DNA from: an uncultured bacterium
GTDB taxonomy: Bacteria; Verrucomicrobiota; Kiritimatiellia; UBA8416; CAMZLY01
Direction: 5' to 3'
Length of the DNA: 37,662 nucleotides
Assembly (NCBI GenBank): GCA_947311825.1
Contig: CAMZLY010000074.1
Span: 1-37,662, forward strand
Part shown: one piece after another, positions 1 through 10,728 of the stretch
How the letters are laid out: each line of letters opens with the position of its first letter
Position numbering within the stretch: the first letter of the stretch is position 1
Position numbers and translations under genes: made by a program
Notes under the pieces: model-generated
Told to the model about the DNA's origin: nothing
Database searches by the model: none
The model's input: the letters and a program-made list of their open reading frames with translations, nothing else

Positions 1-1
1 C

Positions 2-106
2 CTTTTGAGCAATTGGAGCATACCCGTAGGGTCTGTAAAATTGCGAAAAAGCGGAATATGCCGCATAAAATCAAAAAGTGCCCGCAGATAGTTTTGCAAG
101 TGCCTC
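2..106. repeat. Interspersed repeat, copy 1 (about 105 bp)
   Basis: This stretch is almost identical to 37266-37369 in the same orientation, with one extra G and one G/A difference over the whole length. It contains a small GCGG/CCGC hairpin and a CCC/GGG hairpin. The second copy directly abuts the stop codon of a four-helix-bundle gene; here the next thing is queF, with no such gene. No transposase or terminal inverted repeats are seen. It may extend left of the window. It is either an interspersed repeat or a decayed copy of the 3' end of a multi-copy four-helix-bundle locus. Confidence 0.85.
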
Positions 107-123
107 ATTAGAAAGAATATACT

Positions 124-537
124 ATGACTAACAACAGCTCAACTCATTCCGGATTAACTCATTTATCGTCAGGAAGCACAAAATATATAACAACACCAAG
201 TTTAGATATCCTAGAAGCATTTGAGAACAGTCATCCGGAACGTGACTATAAAATAACCCTCGACTGTCCTGAATTCACAGCCCTCTGCCCTATAACCGGA
301 CAGCCGGACTTTGGTTATATCACAATCAGCTATATAGCCGATAAACTCTGCATAGAAAGTAAATCACTTAAACTATACCTTTTTTCATTCAGAAACCACG
401 GCACTTTTCACGAAGAAGTAATAAATAGAATACTTGATGATATTGTCGAAAAGGTCAAGCCACGCCAGGTCACAGTAACAGGCAACTTTAATCCGCGCGG
501 AGGAATTGCAATAAATGTTGAAGCTTCATACCCATAA
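124..537 (+). CDS. queF: NADPH-dependent 7-cyano-7-deazaguanine reductase QueF
   Basis: Reduces the nitrile preQ0 to the amine preQ1 in queuosine biosynthesis (cytosolic T-fold enzyme). The 137-aa length fits the short, unimodular QueF class. Visible hallmarks are the nucleophile region EFTALCPITGQPDFG with Cys55 and Asp62, followed by the QueF motif ESKSLKLY with Glu78 and by RNHGTFHE with His92 and Glu97 for substrate binding. The ATG follows a weak purine-rich stretch (GAAAG), so the start is probable rather than proven. No other queuosine gene is in the window. The next gene, a lipoprotein, lies 61 nt downstream behind a hairpin and is probably not functionally related. Confidence 0.95.
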   Translation: MTNNSSTHSGLTHLSSGSTKYITTPSLDILEAFENSHPERDYKITLDCPEFTALCPITGQPDFGYITISYIADKLCIESKSLKLYLFSFRNHGTFHEEVINRILDDIVEKVKPRQVTVTGNFNPRGGIAINVEASYP

Positions 538-554
538 AGACTCTGCCACATTAA

Positions 555-580
555 CGTAAAACGGTGCTCTGCACCGTTAA
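555..580. repeat. Hairpin element after queF
   Basis: A perfect 8-bp stem AACGGTGC (560-567) pairs with GCACCGTT (571-578) around a TCT loop. No T-run follows, so an intrinsic terminator is not well supported. The 18-base left part (555-572) recurs exactly at 6580-6597, which points to a small interspersed palindromic repeat. Confidence 0.6.
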
Positions 581-598
581 GTCAGCCGTACAACAAGA

Positions 599-1333
599 AT
601 GAAAACATCAAAAATAACTTTATCTGCACGAATAATATTAACACTACTACTCCCTATTCTCGTTGCCGGATGTTCTTCAACCGGTTATATGGCCGACAGG
701 GGGCGTGATGCCGCAGATATATTTACGCTCACACTTGGCGTTGGCACAGGAGTCAAACTCCGTGCAGGTCCGGTTATACTAGCCGCAGAACAAAACTCCG
801 ACTTAATAGGACTTCGTTCAGGCAAATTCTTTTGGGATGGCAACGGTCTAATTCTTAATGATGAGTTTTATCTACCAATCCCTATAAACCCTGTTTTCCC
901 TATAAAAGATAAATATAAAATAAACCGTAATAACTCACGCAGGCCAGCTAAAACCTACCAAAAACAACCAGAAAGAAAACTGAAAGATGCAATTTCTAAA
1001 GAAGACATACAAAAAACTAAACAAAAAATTCAAAGAGAAAAAGATTTAGAAAAATGGGGTGACTGGCAAAAACAACCAACAAAATGGAGCAACATGTTTG
1101 GTGATGAAAAATTTAGTCATGGAGTGAGTAGTATTTCTAATAAACGCAATAAAGATGTTGCTAGTCGCAGTCCTTTCCCATTTATAGTAAAGGGTAAAAA
1201 AGCCCCTTTCTATACCGAAATTGAAGGAATCGTCGGAATCATCTTTTCAATTCACGCCGGTGTAAATGTCGGAGAAATAACTGATTTTATTCTCGGCTGG
1301 GTCGGTATTGATATTTATGATGACGACTTATAA
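599..1333 (+). CDS. Putative lipoprotein of unknown function
   Basis: 244 aa. The N-terminus is a lipoprotein signal peptide: basic start, hydrophobic stretch and lipobox LVAGC with Cys25 as the predicted lipidated residue, so it should be membrane-anchored on the periplasmic side. A glycine-rich region after the lipobox (about residues 31-75, DRGRDAADIFTLTLGVG) looks like the conserved core. It is followed by a low-complexity Lys/Gln/Glu-rich central stretch (about 115-160) and a hydrophobic C-terminal segment rich in Gly and Ile (about 200-240). I do not recognise the function. It has no strong Shine-Dalgarno. The gene is convergent with the DUF190 gene, only 36 nt apart. Confidence 0.75.
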   Translation: MKTSKITLSARIILTLLLPILVAGCSSTGYMADRGRDAADIFTLTLGVGTGVKLRAGPVILAAEQNSDLIGLRSGKFFWDGNGLILNDEFYLPIPINPVFPIKDKYKINRNNSRRPAKTYQKQPERKLKDAISKEDIQKTKQKIQREKDLEKWGDWQKQPTKWSNMFGDEKFSHGVSSISNKRNKDVASRSPFPFIVKGKKAPFYTEIEGIVGIIFSIHAGVNVGEITDFILGWVGIDIYDDDL

Positions 1334-1369
1334 TCCTAGAAACGACAGTTGAAGATAGGATAATCTATT

Positions 1370-1711
1370 TTACACATTTCTTAAAATCTCAACATCCTCA
1401 ATAGTCATAAGCGAACCATGCTCACCGGCATCAAACATCTTATCAAACTCCTTTACAACAGAACGAATTTTATCTTCGGCATCAACAATCTCAATTAATA
1501 TAGGAAGGTCTTCTGATAAGCGAAGAATACTGTCACGGTGAATTTCTTTACCCCTAGCACTAAACCCTTCAATTCCACGAAAAACAGTAACACCTGCCAA
1601 TCCTGAACTTTTGGCTTTTCTTACAATCTTTTCATATAATGGACTGCCCTCATAGTGATCTTTAGTTCCAACATAAACTCGTAACAACTTACCATTATTT
1701 TCTTCACTCAT
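1370..1711 (-). CDS. DUF190 domain protein
   Basis: 113 aa. The whole protein is a DUF190 domain: LLRVYVGTKDHYEGSPLYEKIV, AGVTVFRGIEGF and LPILIEIVD are typical of this small ferredoxin-like, PII-like family. I chose the ATG at 1711 because GGAGG sits 6 nt upstream; an upstream TTG (1723) would place the ribosome site inside the gene. It is the last gene of a minus-strand ruvB-fluC-DUF190 run, 28 nt after fluC. DUF190 genes are often found beside fluC/crcB, so a role with the fluoride channel is plausible, but its biochemical activity is unknown. Confidence 0.88.
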   Translation of the reverse strand: MSEENNGKLLRVYVGTKDHYEGSPLYEKIVRKAKSSGLAGVTVFRGIEGFSARGKEIHRDSILRLSEDLPILIEIVDAEDKIRSVVKEFDKMFDAGEHGSLMTIEDVEILRNV

Positions 1712-1739
1712 AATAACCTCCAACTAGACGCCTCTAATG

Positions 1740-2114
1740 TTAAATAATTTTTGCAACTACACTACCAGCCCATACAGCACATAAAGTACATGCTAAATTT
1801 AGAAATATATTTAAGCCAGCCTTTAGAAAAAGAGAATCTTGAAACAACGTTATTGTTTCATACGAAAAAGTAGAAAACGTTGTAAGAGCTCCCATCATAC
1901 CTATTGCAACAAATCCGCGCATTATATCAGAAACAACAAAACGCTCATTTGCTAATACGAGAAAAAGCCCCAAAATAAAACTACCTATTATATTAACCGC
2001 CAACGTTCCATACGGAATACGTGTACCAAAAAGTTGATAAGTCCAGCCTGAAATCAAATAACGCAATATGGCACCAAAAAAGCCACCACATCCCACTGCC
2101 AATATCTGTAACAT
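1740..2114 (-). CDS. fluC: Fluoride channel FluC (CrcB)
   Basis: Small membrane protein (124 aa, four hydrophobic segments) of the Fluc/CrcB family, which forms dual-topology dimers that export fluoride across the inner membrane. Visible signatures are GGFFGAILRY near the N-terminus, NIIGSFILG in helix 2 and MGALTTFSTFSYE, the Phe-box and selectivity region, in helix 3. Only 15 nt separate it from ruvB upstream, so it is probably cotranscribed with ruvB. There is no room for a fluoride riboswitch directly in front of it and I saw none in front of ruvB. Confidence 0.93.
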   Translation of the reverse strand: MLQILAVGCGGFFGAILRYLISGWTYQLFGTRIPYGTLAVNIIGSFILGLFLVLANERFVVSDIMRGFVAIGMMGALTTFSTFSYETITLFQDSLFLKAGLNIFLNLACTLCAVWAGSVVAKII

Positions 2115-2129
2115 TTTATGCCCTTTTCT

Positions 2130-3143
2130 TTAATCCACTCCATCACTGTTCACGGCAATACCAAATCGGTCATAGCAAAGTTTTGTAACAACTCGCCCCT
2201 TTGCCGTACGATTTATATATCCCTCTTGAATTAGATATGGCTCATAAACCTCTTCTATCGTGTCAGCCTCTTCACCAACAGAAACAGCAACAGTATTCAA
2301 TCCAACAGGGCCACCGGAAAATTTATGCATAATTGTTTCCAAAATGCGTTTATCCATTTCATCCAAGCCATGCTTATCAATATCCAACATAGTTAATGCC
2401 TTATCAGCAATATCAGCATTAACAATTTCACCGGGAGTACGTACTTGTGCATAATCTCTTACCCGTTTAAGTAGATTATTGGCAATACGCGGTGTTCCCC
2501 GTGAACGCCCTGCTATTTCCGTTAAGCCGGAATCATCCAAATCTATATTTAGTATACGTGACGACCGCGACACTATTGACTTCAACTCTTTTGAACCATA
2601 ATAATTAAGACGATTGCTCAACCCAAAACGAGACCTGAGCGGAGCCGAGATGAGACCGCTACGAGTTGTGGCTCCCACCAATGTGAAATGCGGCAACTCA
2701 AGGCGAACAGAGCGAGCATTAGCCCCCTGATCAATCATAATATCAATCACGAAATCTTCCATTGCAGAATAAAGATACTCTTCCACAGTCTTTTGCATAC
2801 GATGAATTTCATCAATAAACAATATATCGCCACGCTCTAAACCAGTTAATAACCCGGCCAAATCACCAGGTTTATCAATAACCGGACCAGAAGTAGCCTT
2901 TACGTTAGCCCCCATGGCGTCGCCAATAATGTACGACAAAGTAGTCTTACCAAGCCCTGGCGGTCCCGATAATAGAACATGATCCAATACATCGCCACGC
3001 ATACGTGCGGCATCAACGGCCAACTGTAGCCGATCCAATACTTTTTCTTGCCCCACAAAATCAGCAAACTTATCTGGGCGCAAACTTATATCCAGCTCTT
3101 TATCAGGTATATTAAATGCATCTGTTGTTTTTTTGTCAGCCAT
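2130..3143 (-). CDS. ruvB: Holliday junction branch migration helicase RuvB
   Basis: AAA+ motor that drives RuvA-bound Holliday junctions during recombinational repair. 337 aa is the normal length. Motifs in order: [14 protein letters not shown] at the N-terminus, Walker [10 protein letters not shown], Walker [11 protein letters not shown], sensor and arginine-finger region [18 protein letters not shown], then the winged-helix C-terminal domain ([30 protein letters not shown]). The ATG follows a loose purine-rich site (AAGGG). ruvA and ruvC are not in the window. It heads a minus-strand run with fluC and DUF190 and is divergent from icd. Confidence 0.97.
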   Translation of the reverse strand: MADKKTTDAFNIPDKELDISLRPDKFADFVGQEKVLDRLQLAVDAARMRGDVLDHVLLSGPPGLGKTTLSYIIGDAMGANVKATSGPVIDKPGDLAGLLTGLERGDILFIDEIHRMQKTVEEYLYSAMEDFVIDIMIDQGANARSVRLELPHFTLVGATTRSGLISAPLRSRFGLSNRLNYYGSKELKSIVSRSSRILNIDLDDSGLTEIAGRSRGTPRIANNLLKRVRDYAQVRTPGEIVNADIADKALTMLDIDKHGLDEMDKRILETIMHKFSGGPVGLNTVAVSVGEEADTIEEVYEPYLIQEGYINRTAKGRVVTKLCYDRFGIAVNSDGVD

Positions 3144-3387
3144 ATTGTATAACCCTTATACTATCTTGAAAAGCCAATATTACTACTCCCTAAAATAATC
3201 ATTACTTCTCTTTGTGTAAACTCCTATTTGCGTAAGATACCAAGTCCGTTACTTATAAACAACCATTCTTTATAAACAGTAGCAATAAAACTTATAATCA
3301 AAGATTGATTTATTCCGTATCTATGCTAATTTGCACCCTTCAATTAACAGCTAATAACCAGCACTTTTTGCTGAACAAAGGAATTAA

Positions 3388-5619
<2,232 letters not shown>

Positions 5620-5674
5620 GCTGATAAAAATATGACGCCAAAACGATCTATTCAGACATAATGAAAATGTTAAA

Positions 5675-5751
5675 TGGCGTACCCGACAGGACTCGAACCT
5701 GTAACCTCCTGATTCGTAGTCAGGAACTCTATCCAATTGAGCCACGGGTAC
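5675..5751 (-). tRNA. tRNA-Arg (anticodon ACG)
   Basis: Full cloverleaf on the minus strand: acceptor GTACCCG pairs with CGGGTAC, the anticodon stem CCTGA/TCAGG holds loop CTACGAA with anticodon ACG, and the T-arm contains GGTTCGAGTCC. The 3' CCA is encoded (5675-5677), after discriminator G. ACG is the form that needs A34-to-inosine editing by TadA to read CGU/CGC/CGA. Any ORF call across this stretch is an artefact. Confidence 0.97.
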
Positions 5752-5915
5752 ACATAATTTGAAAAGCGGATACTATAGAACCTCTCAAACAATTGCAATA
5801 TATATTTTTATTATTTTTATTAATTTTGTTTAATCACCAAATAAGTGAATAAAGATTGACACTTTATCGTATTTATCTCATCTTTATAGCCACATTTTAA
5901 TGAGGAGATAACCTA

Positions 5916-6407
5916 ATGGCATTTATAAAAATATTATCAGGCGAGCGCAAAGGAACACGAATAGATATTGATCGTGATGAGATAGTCTTTGGACGTGCAC
6001 CAGACAACCTTATCGTTTTAAAAGATGAATCAGTGTCAAGTAAACACTGTGCAATCATCAGAAGTGGTCGGAAATTCACCATACGAGATCTCGGTTCCAC
6101 TAACGGAACCTGCCTCAATAGTGTTGAAATTAAAGAACACCAACTAAGCCCTAAAGATACAATTACTGTAGGTAATATTGATGTCCTTTTTGACGGTGAT
6201 GATATTGACCCGTATACCCCTATTGTTCAGGATGGTGAAGCCCCACAAGTAACAATTAAATTACCGGCAAGCTCTAACACAACAAACACAAAAGTATTCA
6301 ACAAACGTAAAAAGAAAGGTCTATTGGGGTATGTGATGTGGACAATTATTGCAATAGCAACCATTGCAACTATGGCATATTTTCTATTTAGCCTTCTGCA
6401 AAAATAG
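5916..6407 (+). CDS. FHA-domain protein with C-terminal membrane anchor
   Basis: 163 aa. Residues about 1-95 form a forkhead-associated domain, a phosphothreonine-binding module: FGRAPDNLIVL, SVSSKHCAI and the signature DLGSTNGTCLN are clear. A short linker with a basic stretch (NKRKKKG, about 128-134) leads to one C-terminal transmembrane helix (about 135-160), so the FHA domain probably faces the cytoplasm as a tail-anchored protein. GGAG lies about 8 nt upstream of the ATG. The partner kinase or ligand cannot be told from the neighbours. It is convergent with the PP-loop gene, with a palindromic element in between. Confidence 0.9.
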   Translation: MAFIKILSGERKGTRIDIDRDEIVFGRAPDNLIVLKDESVSSKHCAIIRSGRKFTIRDLGSTNGTCLNSVEIKEHQLSPKDTITVGNIDVLFDGDDIDPYTPIVQDGEAPQVTIKLPASSNTTNTKVFNKRKKKGLLGYVMWTIIAIATIATMAYFLFSLLQK

Positions 6408-6456
6408 TCTACAAAAAATACATTCAATTGTCTGGTTCTGTTTATGCTTCATTTTA

Positions 6457-6526
6457 GGGCTGTAAGTCCTGTGCAATTTAACTCAGAGTGACAACCCTGA
6501 GAATAAATGCTTTGGACTTTCAGCCC
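6457..6526. repeat. 70-bp imperfect palindrome between convergent genes
   Basis: The outer arms GGGCTGTAAGTCC (6457-6469) and GGACTTTCAGCCC (6514-6526) are complementary with one mismatch. Inside them CTCAG and CTGAG form a second stem around AGTGACAACC. The strand could fold into a long hairpin. It lies between the ends of the FHA and PP-loop genes and is followed by GATTTCTTTT, so it could work as a terminator for the FHA gene, but the two-tier palindrome looks more like an interspersed repeat. Confidence 0.65.
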
Positions 6527-6579
6527 GATTTCTTTTACAGAACATACAATAACAGTACCCTATCCCATTCTCTACATAC

Positions 6580-6597
6580 CGTAAAACGGTGCTCTGC
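6580..6597. repeat. Second copy of the 18-bp motif seen after queF
   Basis: This 18-base stretch is identical to 555-572, including the left arm of that hairpin. Here the right arm is degraded (CTCTGTT instead of CACCGTT), so the palindrome is broken. It lies just beyond the 3' end of the PP-loop gene. Confidence 0.6.
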
Positions 6598-6626
6598 TCT
6601 GTTCACGAATATATTTACCACCATTA

Positions 6627-7628
6627 CTACACTCTAACAGTCTCTATTTCTACCTGACTTTTCGGAAATACTTTTAAGTATTCTGTACCGCCTGATTTCA
6701 CAATTCTTATCTTCACATATTCATCAGGCACAGAATCACAGTAACGTGCACATATTTCGGCTGATATTTTAACATCTTCTTCACTAGCCCTTGCAGGTAA
6801 CAAGGCAATTGGGCCAGGAATATCATCTACAGTAAGAATAATATCATCTTTTAATGCAACAGCTTCAAGTTGTGCATTATCTTTGGCGTTGCGCCCAACA
6901 ATAAGCTTAACATCATCTTTCAATCTAAAATGACGGCCAATACGTAATAGCTCAATATCCCTGACTTCCATCCCATCATATTTTATAAGCTCCGCTAATC
7001 GTTGAGAAAAGTTTGGTTCTGTAAGGCGACAACCACCCGCCGGCGATGGATAATCTATAATCCCAAACTTTTTAGCCAACTCAAACTGAGGTTTTCTGCC
7101 ACGACCACTCAGCCCCAACAACCGTTCGCGATCAACCAAGCCGTCAATTTCCGGCTTGGTGGGATCAAGCAATTTGGCCGATAATGGACGTAACACAATA
7201 TCAGCACATCCAGACTCTTTTGCTACAACTGATAAACTTTGTCGATTCTGTGACATTGGACGCTGCGACAAAACTTCTCCGGTAGCAATAAAACTTGCAT
7301 CAATCTCTGCTAACATTTCATGACACCTCTGCATCATCCGTGCATGGCAATCAATACAAGGATTCATACATTTACCGAATCCATGCGGTGGGTCTTTTAA
7401 TAATTCAAGAATTTCATCAGTTAAATCTTCTATATGCAACTTAACTCCCAATGCCTTTGCCGCTTTTATTGCTGCACCTGTTTCAAAAAACGGACTATCA
7501 AAAACAACCGCTTCAACTTCAATGCCCTGATCTCGTAATACACAAATGGCAAGCTGACTATCCAATCCACCGGAAAGCATACACAGTGCCCGCACAGGTT
7601 TATCTTTTTTTTCTTTTCCATCAATCAT
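6627..7628 (-). CDS. PP-loop ATPase, tRNA-thiolation type (MnmA/ThiI-like)
   Basis: 333 aa. The N-terminus has the PP-loop ATP pyrophosphatase motif SGGLDS (residues 19-24), used by enzymes that adenylate tRNA or another acceptor before sulfur transfer. Conserved-looking cysteines are Cys87, Cys91 and Cys94 in CMNPCIDCH and Cys200 in PAGGCRLT. This pattern could ligate an Fe-S cluster or act as persulfide carriers, as in tRNA-thiolating relatives. The C-terminal third (about 215-330) fits no standard MnmA or ThiI domain I know. Start chosen at the ATG at 7628, which has GGAG 6 nt upstream, rather than a TTG 12 nt earlier. Substrate and exact subfamily are uncertain. Confidence 0.8.
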   Translation of the reverse strand: MIDGKEKKDKPVRALCMLSGGLDSQLAICVLRDQGIEVEAVVFDSPFFETGAAIKAAKALGVKLHIEDLTDEILELLKDPPHGFGKCMNPCIDCHARMMQRCHEMLAEIDASFIATGEVLSQRPMSQNRQSLSVVAKESGCADIVLRPLSAKLLDPTKPEIDGLVDRERLLGLSGRGRKPQFELAKKFGIIDYPSPAGGCRLTEPNFSQRLAELIKYDGMEVRDIELLRIGRHFRLKDDVKLIVGRNAKDNAQLEAVALKDDIILTVDDIPGPIALLPARASEEDVKISAEICARYCDSVPDEYVKIRIVKSGGTEYLKVFPKSQVEIETVRV

Positions 7629-7765
7629 ATTAATCTCCAAAAAACAGCAAGTATCTTATAGTTTTTATTATTGCTTAATTATAATTTTATTGTATGTTTC
7701 ATCACTATTTAGCACTAAATACGTTGTAAAAGAAAGAGTAATATAAAACATTTATCATATAAAAC

Positions 7766-7793
7766 TTGACGATAACTGATAAATACTTAGAAT
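7766..7793 (+). promoter_or_regulatory. Probable sigma-70-type promoter of ilvC
   Basis: TTGACG (7766-7771) and TAGAAT (7788-7793) are separated by 16 bp, about 47 bp upstream of the ilvC start codon. Both hexamers differ from consensus by one base. No leader peptide or attenuator hairpin was seen between this and the gene. Confidence 0.55.
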
Positions 7794-7839
7794 ACGCTTG
7801 TATTTTTAATAAGAAAACTAACTAAACAGGAGAAATATT

Positions 7840-8940
7840 ATGGCTAAAATTGATTTTGGCGGTACTACAGAAGAAGTTGTTACTCGTAAAGAGTTCTCGG
7901 TTGCTAAGGCTAAAAAAATCCTAAAAGGCGAAACAATCGCTGTAATTGGATATGGAGTACAGGGACCTGCTCAGGCACTGAACATGAAAGATCAGGGATT
8001 CAAGGTTATTATCGGTCAGTCAAAACAGTTCACAAAAGACTGGAACCGTGCAAAAAAAGACGGATGGATTCCAGGGGAAACTTTATTTGATATTGATGAA
8101 GCATGTCAAAAAGCAACAATCATTCAGGTATTAGTAACAGATGCGGCACAACGTGTTATATGGCCTACCATCAAAAAGAACTTAAATCCTGGCGATGCAC
8201 TATATTTCAGCCACGGCTTCTCTATTGTATATAAAGAACAGACAAAGGTTATCCCGCCAGAAGATGTAGATGTAATTCTGGTTGCCCCAAAAGGTTCAGG
8301 CACATCAGTTCGCAGAAACTTCCTTGATGGTTGTGGCATCAACTCTAGCTACGCTGTTGAACAAGATGCAACAGGTCGTGCAGAAGAACGATGCTTGGCT
8401 GTTGGTATTGCTATCGGTTCAGGCTATCTATTCCCAACCACTTTCCAGAATGAAGTATATAGTGACCTTACTGGTGAACGTGGAATACTTATGGGAGCTC
8501 TTGCAGGCGTAATGGAAGCACAATATGATGTCCTTCGCAAGAATGGACATTCGCCAAGTGAAGCATTTAACGAAACTGTTGAAGAACTTACCCAGAGCCT
8601 CATCAGACTTGTTGACGAGAATGGTATGGACTGGATGTTTGCAAACTGTTCGGCAACAGCACAACGCGGTGCACTTGACTGGAGAAAGAAATTCAAAAAA
8701 GCTACTCTTCCAGTTTTCAAAGATCTTTACAAAAGCGTTAAAGACGGAAAAGAAACTGCACGTGTAATTCGCTCATGCGGTGGCAAAAACTACAAAGAAA
8801 AACTGGATAAAGAATTAGCAGTTATAGGTAATTCAGAAATGTGGCAGGCAGGAAAAGCTGTTCGTGCACTTCGCCCGAAAAGCAAAGCCAGAGCCATAAC
8901 CAAAGATACTAAAGGTGTTAAAGGTCGCGGCAAAAACTAA
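7840..8940 (+). CDS. ilvC: Ketol-acid reductoisomerase
   Basis: Second step of valine/isoleucine biosynthesis: isomerises and reduces acetolactate or acetohydroxybutyrate with NAD(P)H and Mg. 366 aa, slightly longer than the usual class I enzyme because of an N-terminal extension and a basic C-terminal tail (KSKARAITKDTKG). Motifs: Rossmann loop VIGYGVQGPAQALN, LVAPKGSGTSVRRNF, and the metal-ligand blocks DLTGERGILMGALAGVMEAQYD and NETVEELTQSL. AGGAG sits about 8 nt before the ATG. Monocistronic here: the other ilv genes are absent, a promoter precedes it and a strong terminator follows. Confidence 0.95.
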   Translation: MAKIDFGGTTEEVVTRKEFSVAKAKKILKGETIAVIGYGVQGPAQALNMKDQGFKVIIGQSKQFTKDWNRAKKDGWIPGETLFDIDEACQKATIIQVLVTDAAQRVIWPTIKKNLNPGDALYFSHGFSIVYKEQTKVIPPEDVDVILVAPKGSGTSVRRNFLDGCGINSSYAVEQDATGRAEERCLAVGIAIGSGYLFPTTFQNEVYSDLTGERGILMGALAGVMEAQYDVLRKNGHSPSEAFNETVEELTQSLIRLVDENGMDWMFANCSATAQRGALDWRKKFKKATLPVFKDLYKSVKDGKETARVIRSCGGKNYKEKLDKELAVIGNSEMWQAGKAVRALRPKSKARAITKDTKGVKGRGKN

Positions 8941-8970
8941 AAAAGAAGTTAAAAGTTACTAAACAAAAAA

Positions 8971-9005
8971 CCTGTACATTAGCAATAATGTACAGGCTTT
9001 TTTGT
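8971..9005. terminator. Bidirectional intrinsic terminator shared by ilvC and uxaC
   Basis: CCTGTACATT (8971-8980) and AATGTACAGG (8987-8996) form a perfect 10-bp stem with a 6-nt loop, followed by CTTTTTTT on the plus strand. The left side carries a run of A, so the minus-strand transcript from uxaC would also see hairpin plus T-run. It lies between the convergent genes ilvC and uxaC. Confidence 0.9.
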
Positions 9006-9016
9006 GACAACAAAAC

Positions 9017-9040
9017 AGATCAGTCAGATATGACCGATCT
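9017..9040. repeat. Short hairpin 3' of uxaC
   Basis: AGATCAGTCA (9017-9026) pairs with TGACCGATCT (9031-9040) with one G-U type mismatch around GATA. It lies between the bidirectional terminator and the uxaC stop. No T-run follows, so it may be an RNA-stabilising hairpin or a small interspersed palindrome. Confidence 0.4.
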
Positions 9041-9052
9041 GTCAGATGTTCC

Positions 9053-10462
9053 CTACACCCCAAAATATTTCTTTGCATTATTATAGCAGATATCCTTAAC
9101 CATCTGCCCTACCATATTGAAATCTTCAGGAATAAGACCGGCTTTCATATCATTGCCGAGAATATTGCAAAGAATACGCCGGAAATATTCATGCCGTGTA
9201 TATGATAAAAACGAACGACTATCAGTAAGCATACCAACAAAACGACTCAACAACCCCATCTGTGATAATGCTTCCATCTGGCGCTCCATTCCATCCTTTT
9301 GATCATTAACCCACCAACCGCTGCCAAACTGTATTTTCCCTGGGATACCATCACCTTGAAAATTACCAATCATAGATGCAAGCACCTCATTATCACGAGG
9401 ATTTAAGGTGTAAATAATGGTCTTAGGCAACATACTATCCTGATTGAGTCGATCCAAAAACTTCGATAATGCAGTTGCTATCGGTAAATCACCAATACTA
9501 TCAAAACCAATATCAGGTCCATTACTATTGAACATTGCTGTATTATTATTTCTCAATGCTCCATAATGAATTTGCTGAACCCATCCTTTTTCTGCGTCCA
9601 TCCTTCCAAACTCCAACATCATACCAGACTTAAACTTTGCAATATCCGTTGCCGACAGTTCCTCGCCACCACGCACACTATCAAAAATTCGAGCCATCTC
9701 AATAGCCGTACATTCATCTGCTAGAACGGTTTCCAAACCATGATCAGACAACCGGCAGCCATTTTCATGAAAATAATCATGCCTATTAAGCATTGCTTCC
9801 AGATATGATTTATAATCAGTTATATCAATATCAGCACGTTCAGCAAGCGTATCGACCCACGAATTAAACAATCCACCATTTTCAACCGCCATCCCCTTGT
9901 CCGGTCGCCATGTTGGTAGCATCTTAATATCAAAACTTTGATCTGCTGCCACACCTTTATGAGATGCCAAATCATCAACAGGATCATCAGTCGTACAGAC
10001 ATATTCAACATTGCTGGATTTCATTAAACCTCTGGCAGAGAATTCAGGAGTTGACAAACGCTCCTTGGTTCGCTCCCATATCTCATCAGCAGTATCAGGC
10101 GACAGCAATAAATCACCAATCCCAAAATACCTAGTCAACTCAAGATGTGACCAATGATACATCGGGTTGCGAAGCAAATACGGCATAGTTTCGGCAAATT
10201 TATCAAACTTTTCTCTATCAGTCGCTTCCCCTGTACAAAAATGCTCAGCAACTCCGTTAGAACGCATTGTCCGCCACTTATAATGGTCACCATACAACCA
10301 TATCTGCGTTATATTATCCCAACACTTATCTTCAAGCACCTCCTCTGGCTTTAAATGGCAGTGATAATCAATAATGGGCATGTTTTCAGCATACTCATGA
10401 TAAAGTTTTTCTGCCCATTTTGTCTCTAGCATAAAATTTTCATGTATAAAATCTCTACTCAT
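9053..10462 (-). CDS. uxaC: Glucuronate isomerase
   Basis: Amidohydrolase-fold isomerase that converts D-glucuronate to fructuronate and galacturonate to tagaturonate, the entry step of hexuronate catabolism. 469 aa is the normal length. MPIIDYHCHLKPEEV near the N-terminus carries the HxH metal ligands; other family blocks include FGSGWWVNDQKDGM and MLTDSRSFLSYTRHEYFRRILC near the C-terminus. AAGGAG precedes the ATG at good spacing. No other hexuronate genes lie beside it; the divergent neighbour is an Ldh_2-type dehydrogenase that might act on a related hydroxy acid, but that is only suggested by position. Confidence 0.96.
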   Translation of the reverse strand: MSRDFIHENFMLETKWAEKLYHEYAENMPIIDYHCHLKPEEVLEDKCWDNITQIWLYGDHYKWRTMRSNGVAEHFCTGEATDREKFDKFAETMPYLLRNPMYHWSHLELTRYFGIGDLLLSPDTADEIWERTKERLSTPEFSARGLMKSSNVEYVCTTDDPVDDLASHKGVAADQSFDIKMLPTWRPDKGMAVENGGLFNSWVDTLAERADIDITDYKSYLEAMLNRHDYFHENGCRLSDHGLETVLADECTAIEMARIFDSVRGGEELSATDIAKFKSGMMLEFGRMDAEKGWVQQIHYGALRNNNTAMFNSNGPDIGFDSIGDLPIATALSKFLDRLNQDSMLPKTIIYTLNPRDNEVLASMIGNFQGDGIPGKIQFGSGWWVNDQKDGMERQMEALSQMGLLSRFVGMLTDSRSFLSYTRHEYFRRILCNILGNDMKAGLIPEDFNMVGQMVKDICYNNAKKYFGV

Positions 10463-10728
10463 ATTAAATACTCCTTTTCATGTTCTTTTTTAAACTCTTG
10501 CTATCATATTACGAAAATGATTATTATTACACTATATATTATTTTTTTGAGTAAAAAATTTTCAATATTTTTTGTAGTGTCGGCTCTATGATCCGAAAGC
10601 GACGAGGTTACGAAGAAGCGTATATTTTCTCGCCAGAAACTTAGCAGATATAACCAACGCTCTATTGAAAAAGTAATTCGAACTTAAATAACTGATAACT
10701 AATAACTGATAACTGAAATGAGGTAATT
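10463..10728. other. Intergenic region between uxaC and the Ldh_2 gene
   Basis: A 266-nt divergent region that must contain promoters for both genes; I saw no confident -35/-10 pair. It is very AT-rich near uxaC. At 10582-10598 there is a small palindrome (TCGG/CCGA around GGCTCTATGAT) resembling the hairpins at 27831-27858 and 27893-27921, possibly a diverged member of the same element. Confidence 0.4.

Noticed and set aside
1333-1361. Intrinsic terminator between the lipoprotein and DUF190 genes
   Set aside because: Only a 6-bp AT-rich stem (ATCCTA/TAGGAT) with a long loop and no proper T-run.
5856-5886. Sigma-70 promoter of the FHA gene
   Set aside because: TTGACA is perfect but no acceptable -10 element lies at 16-18 bp, so I left it unlisted.
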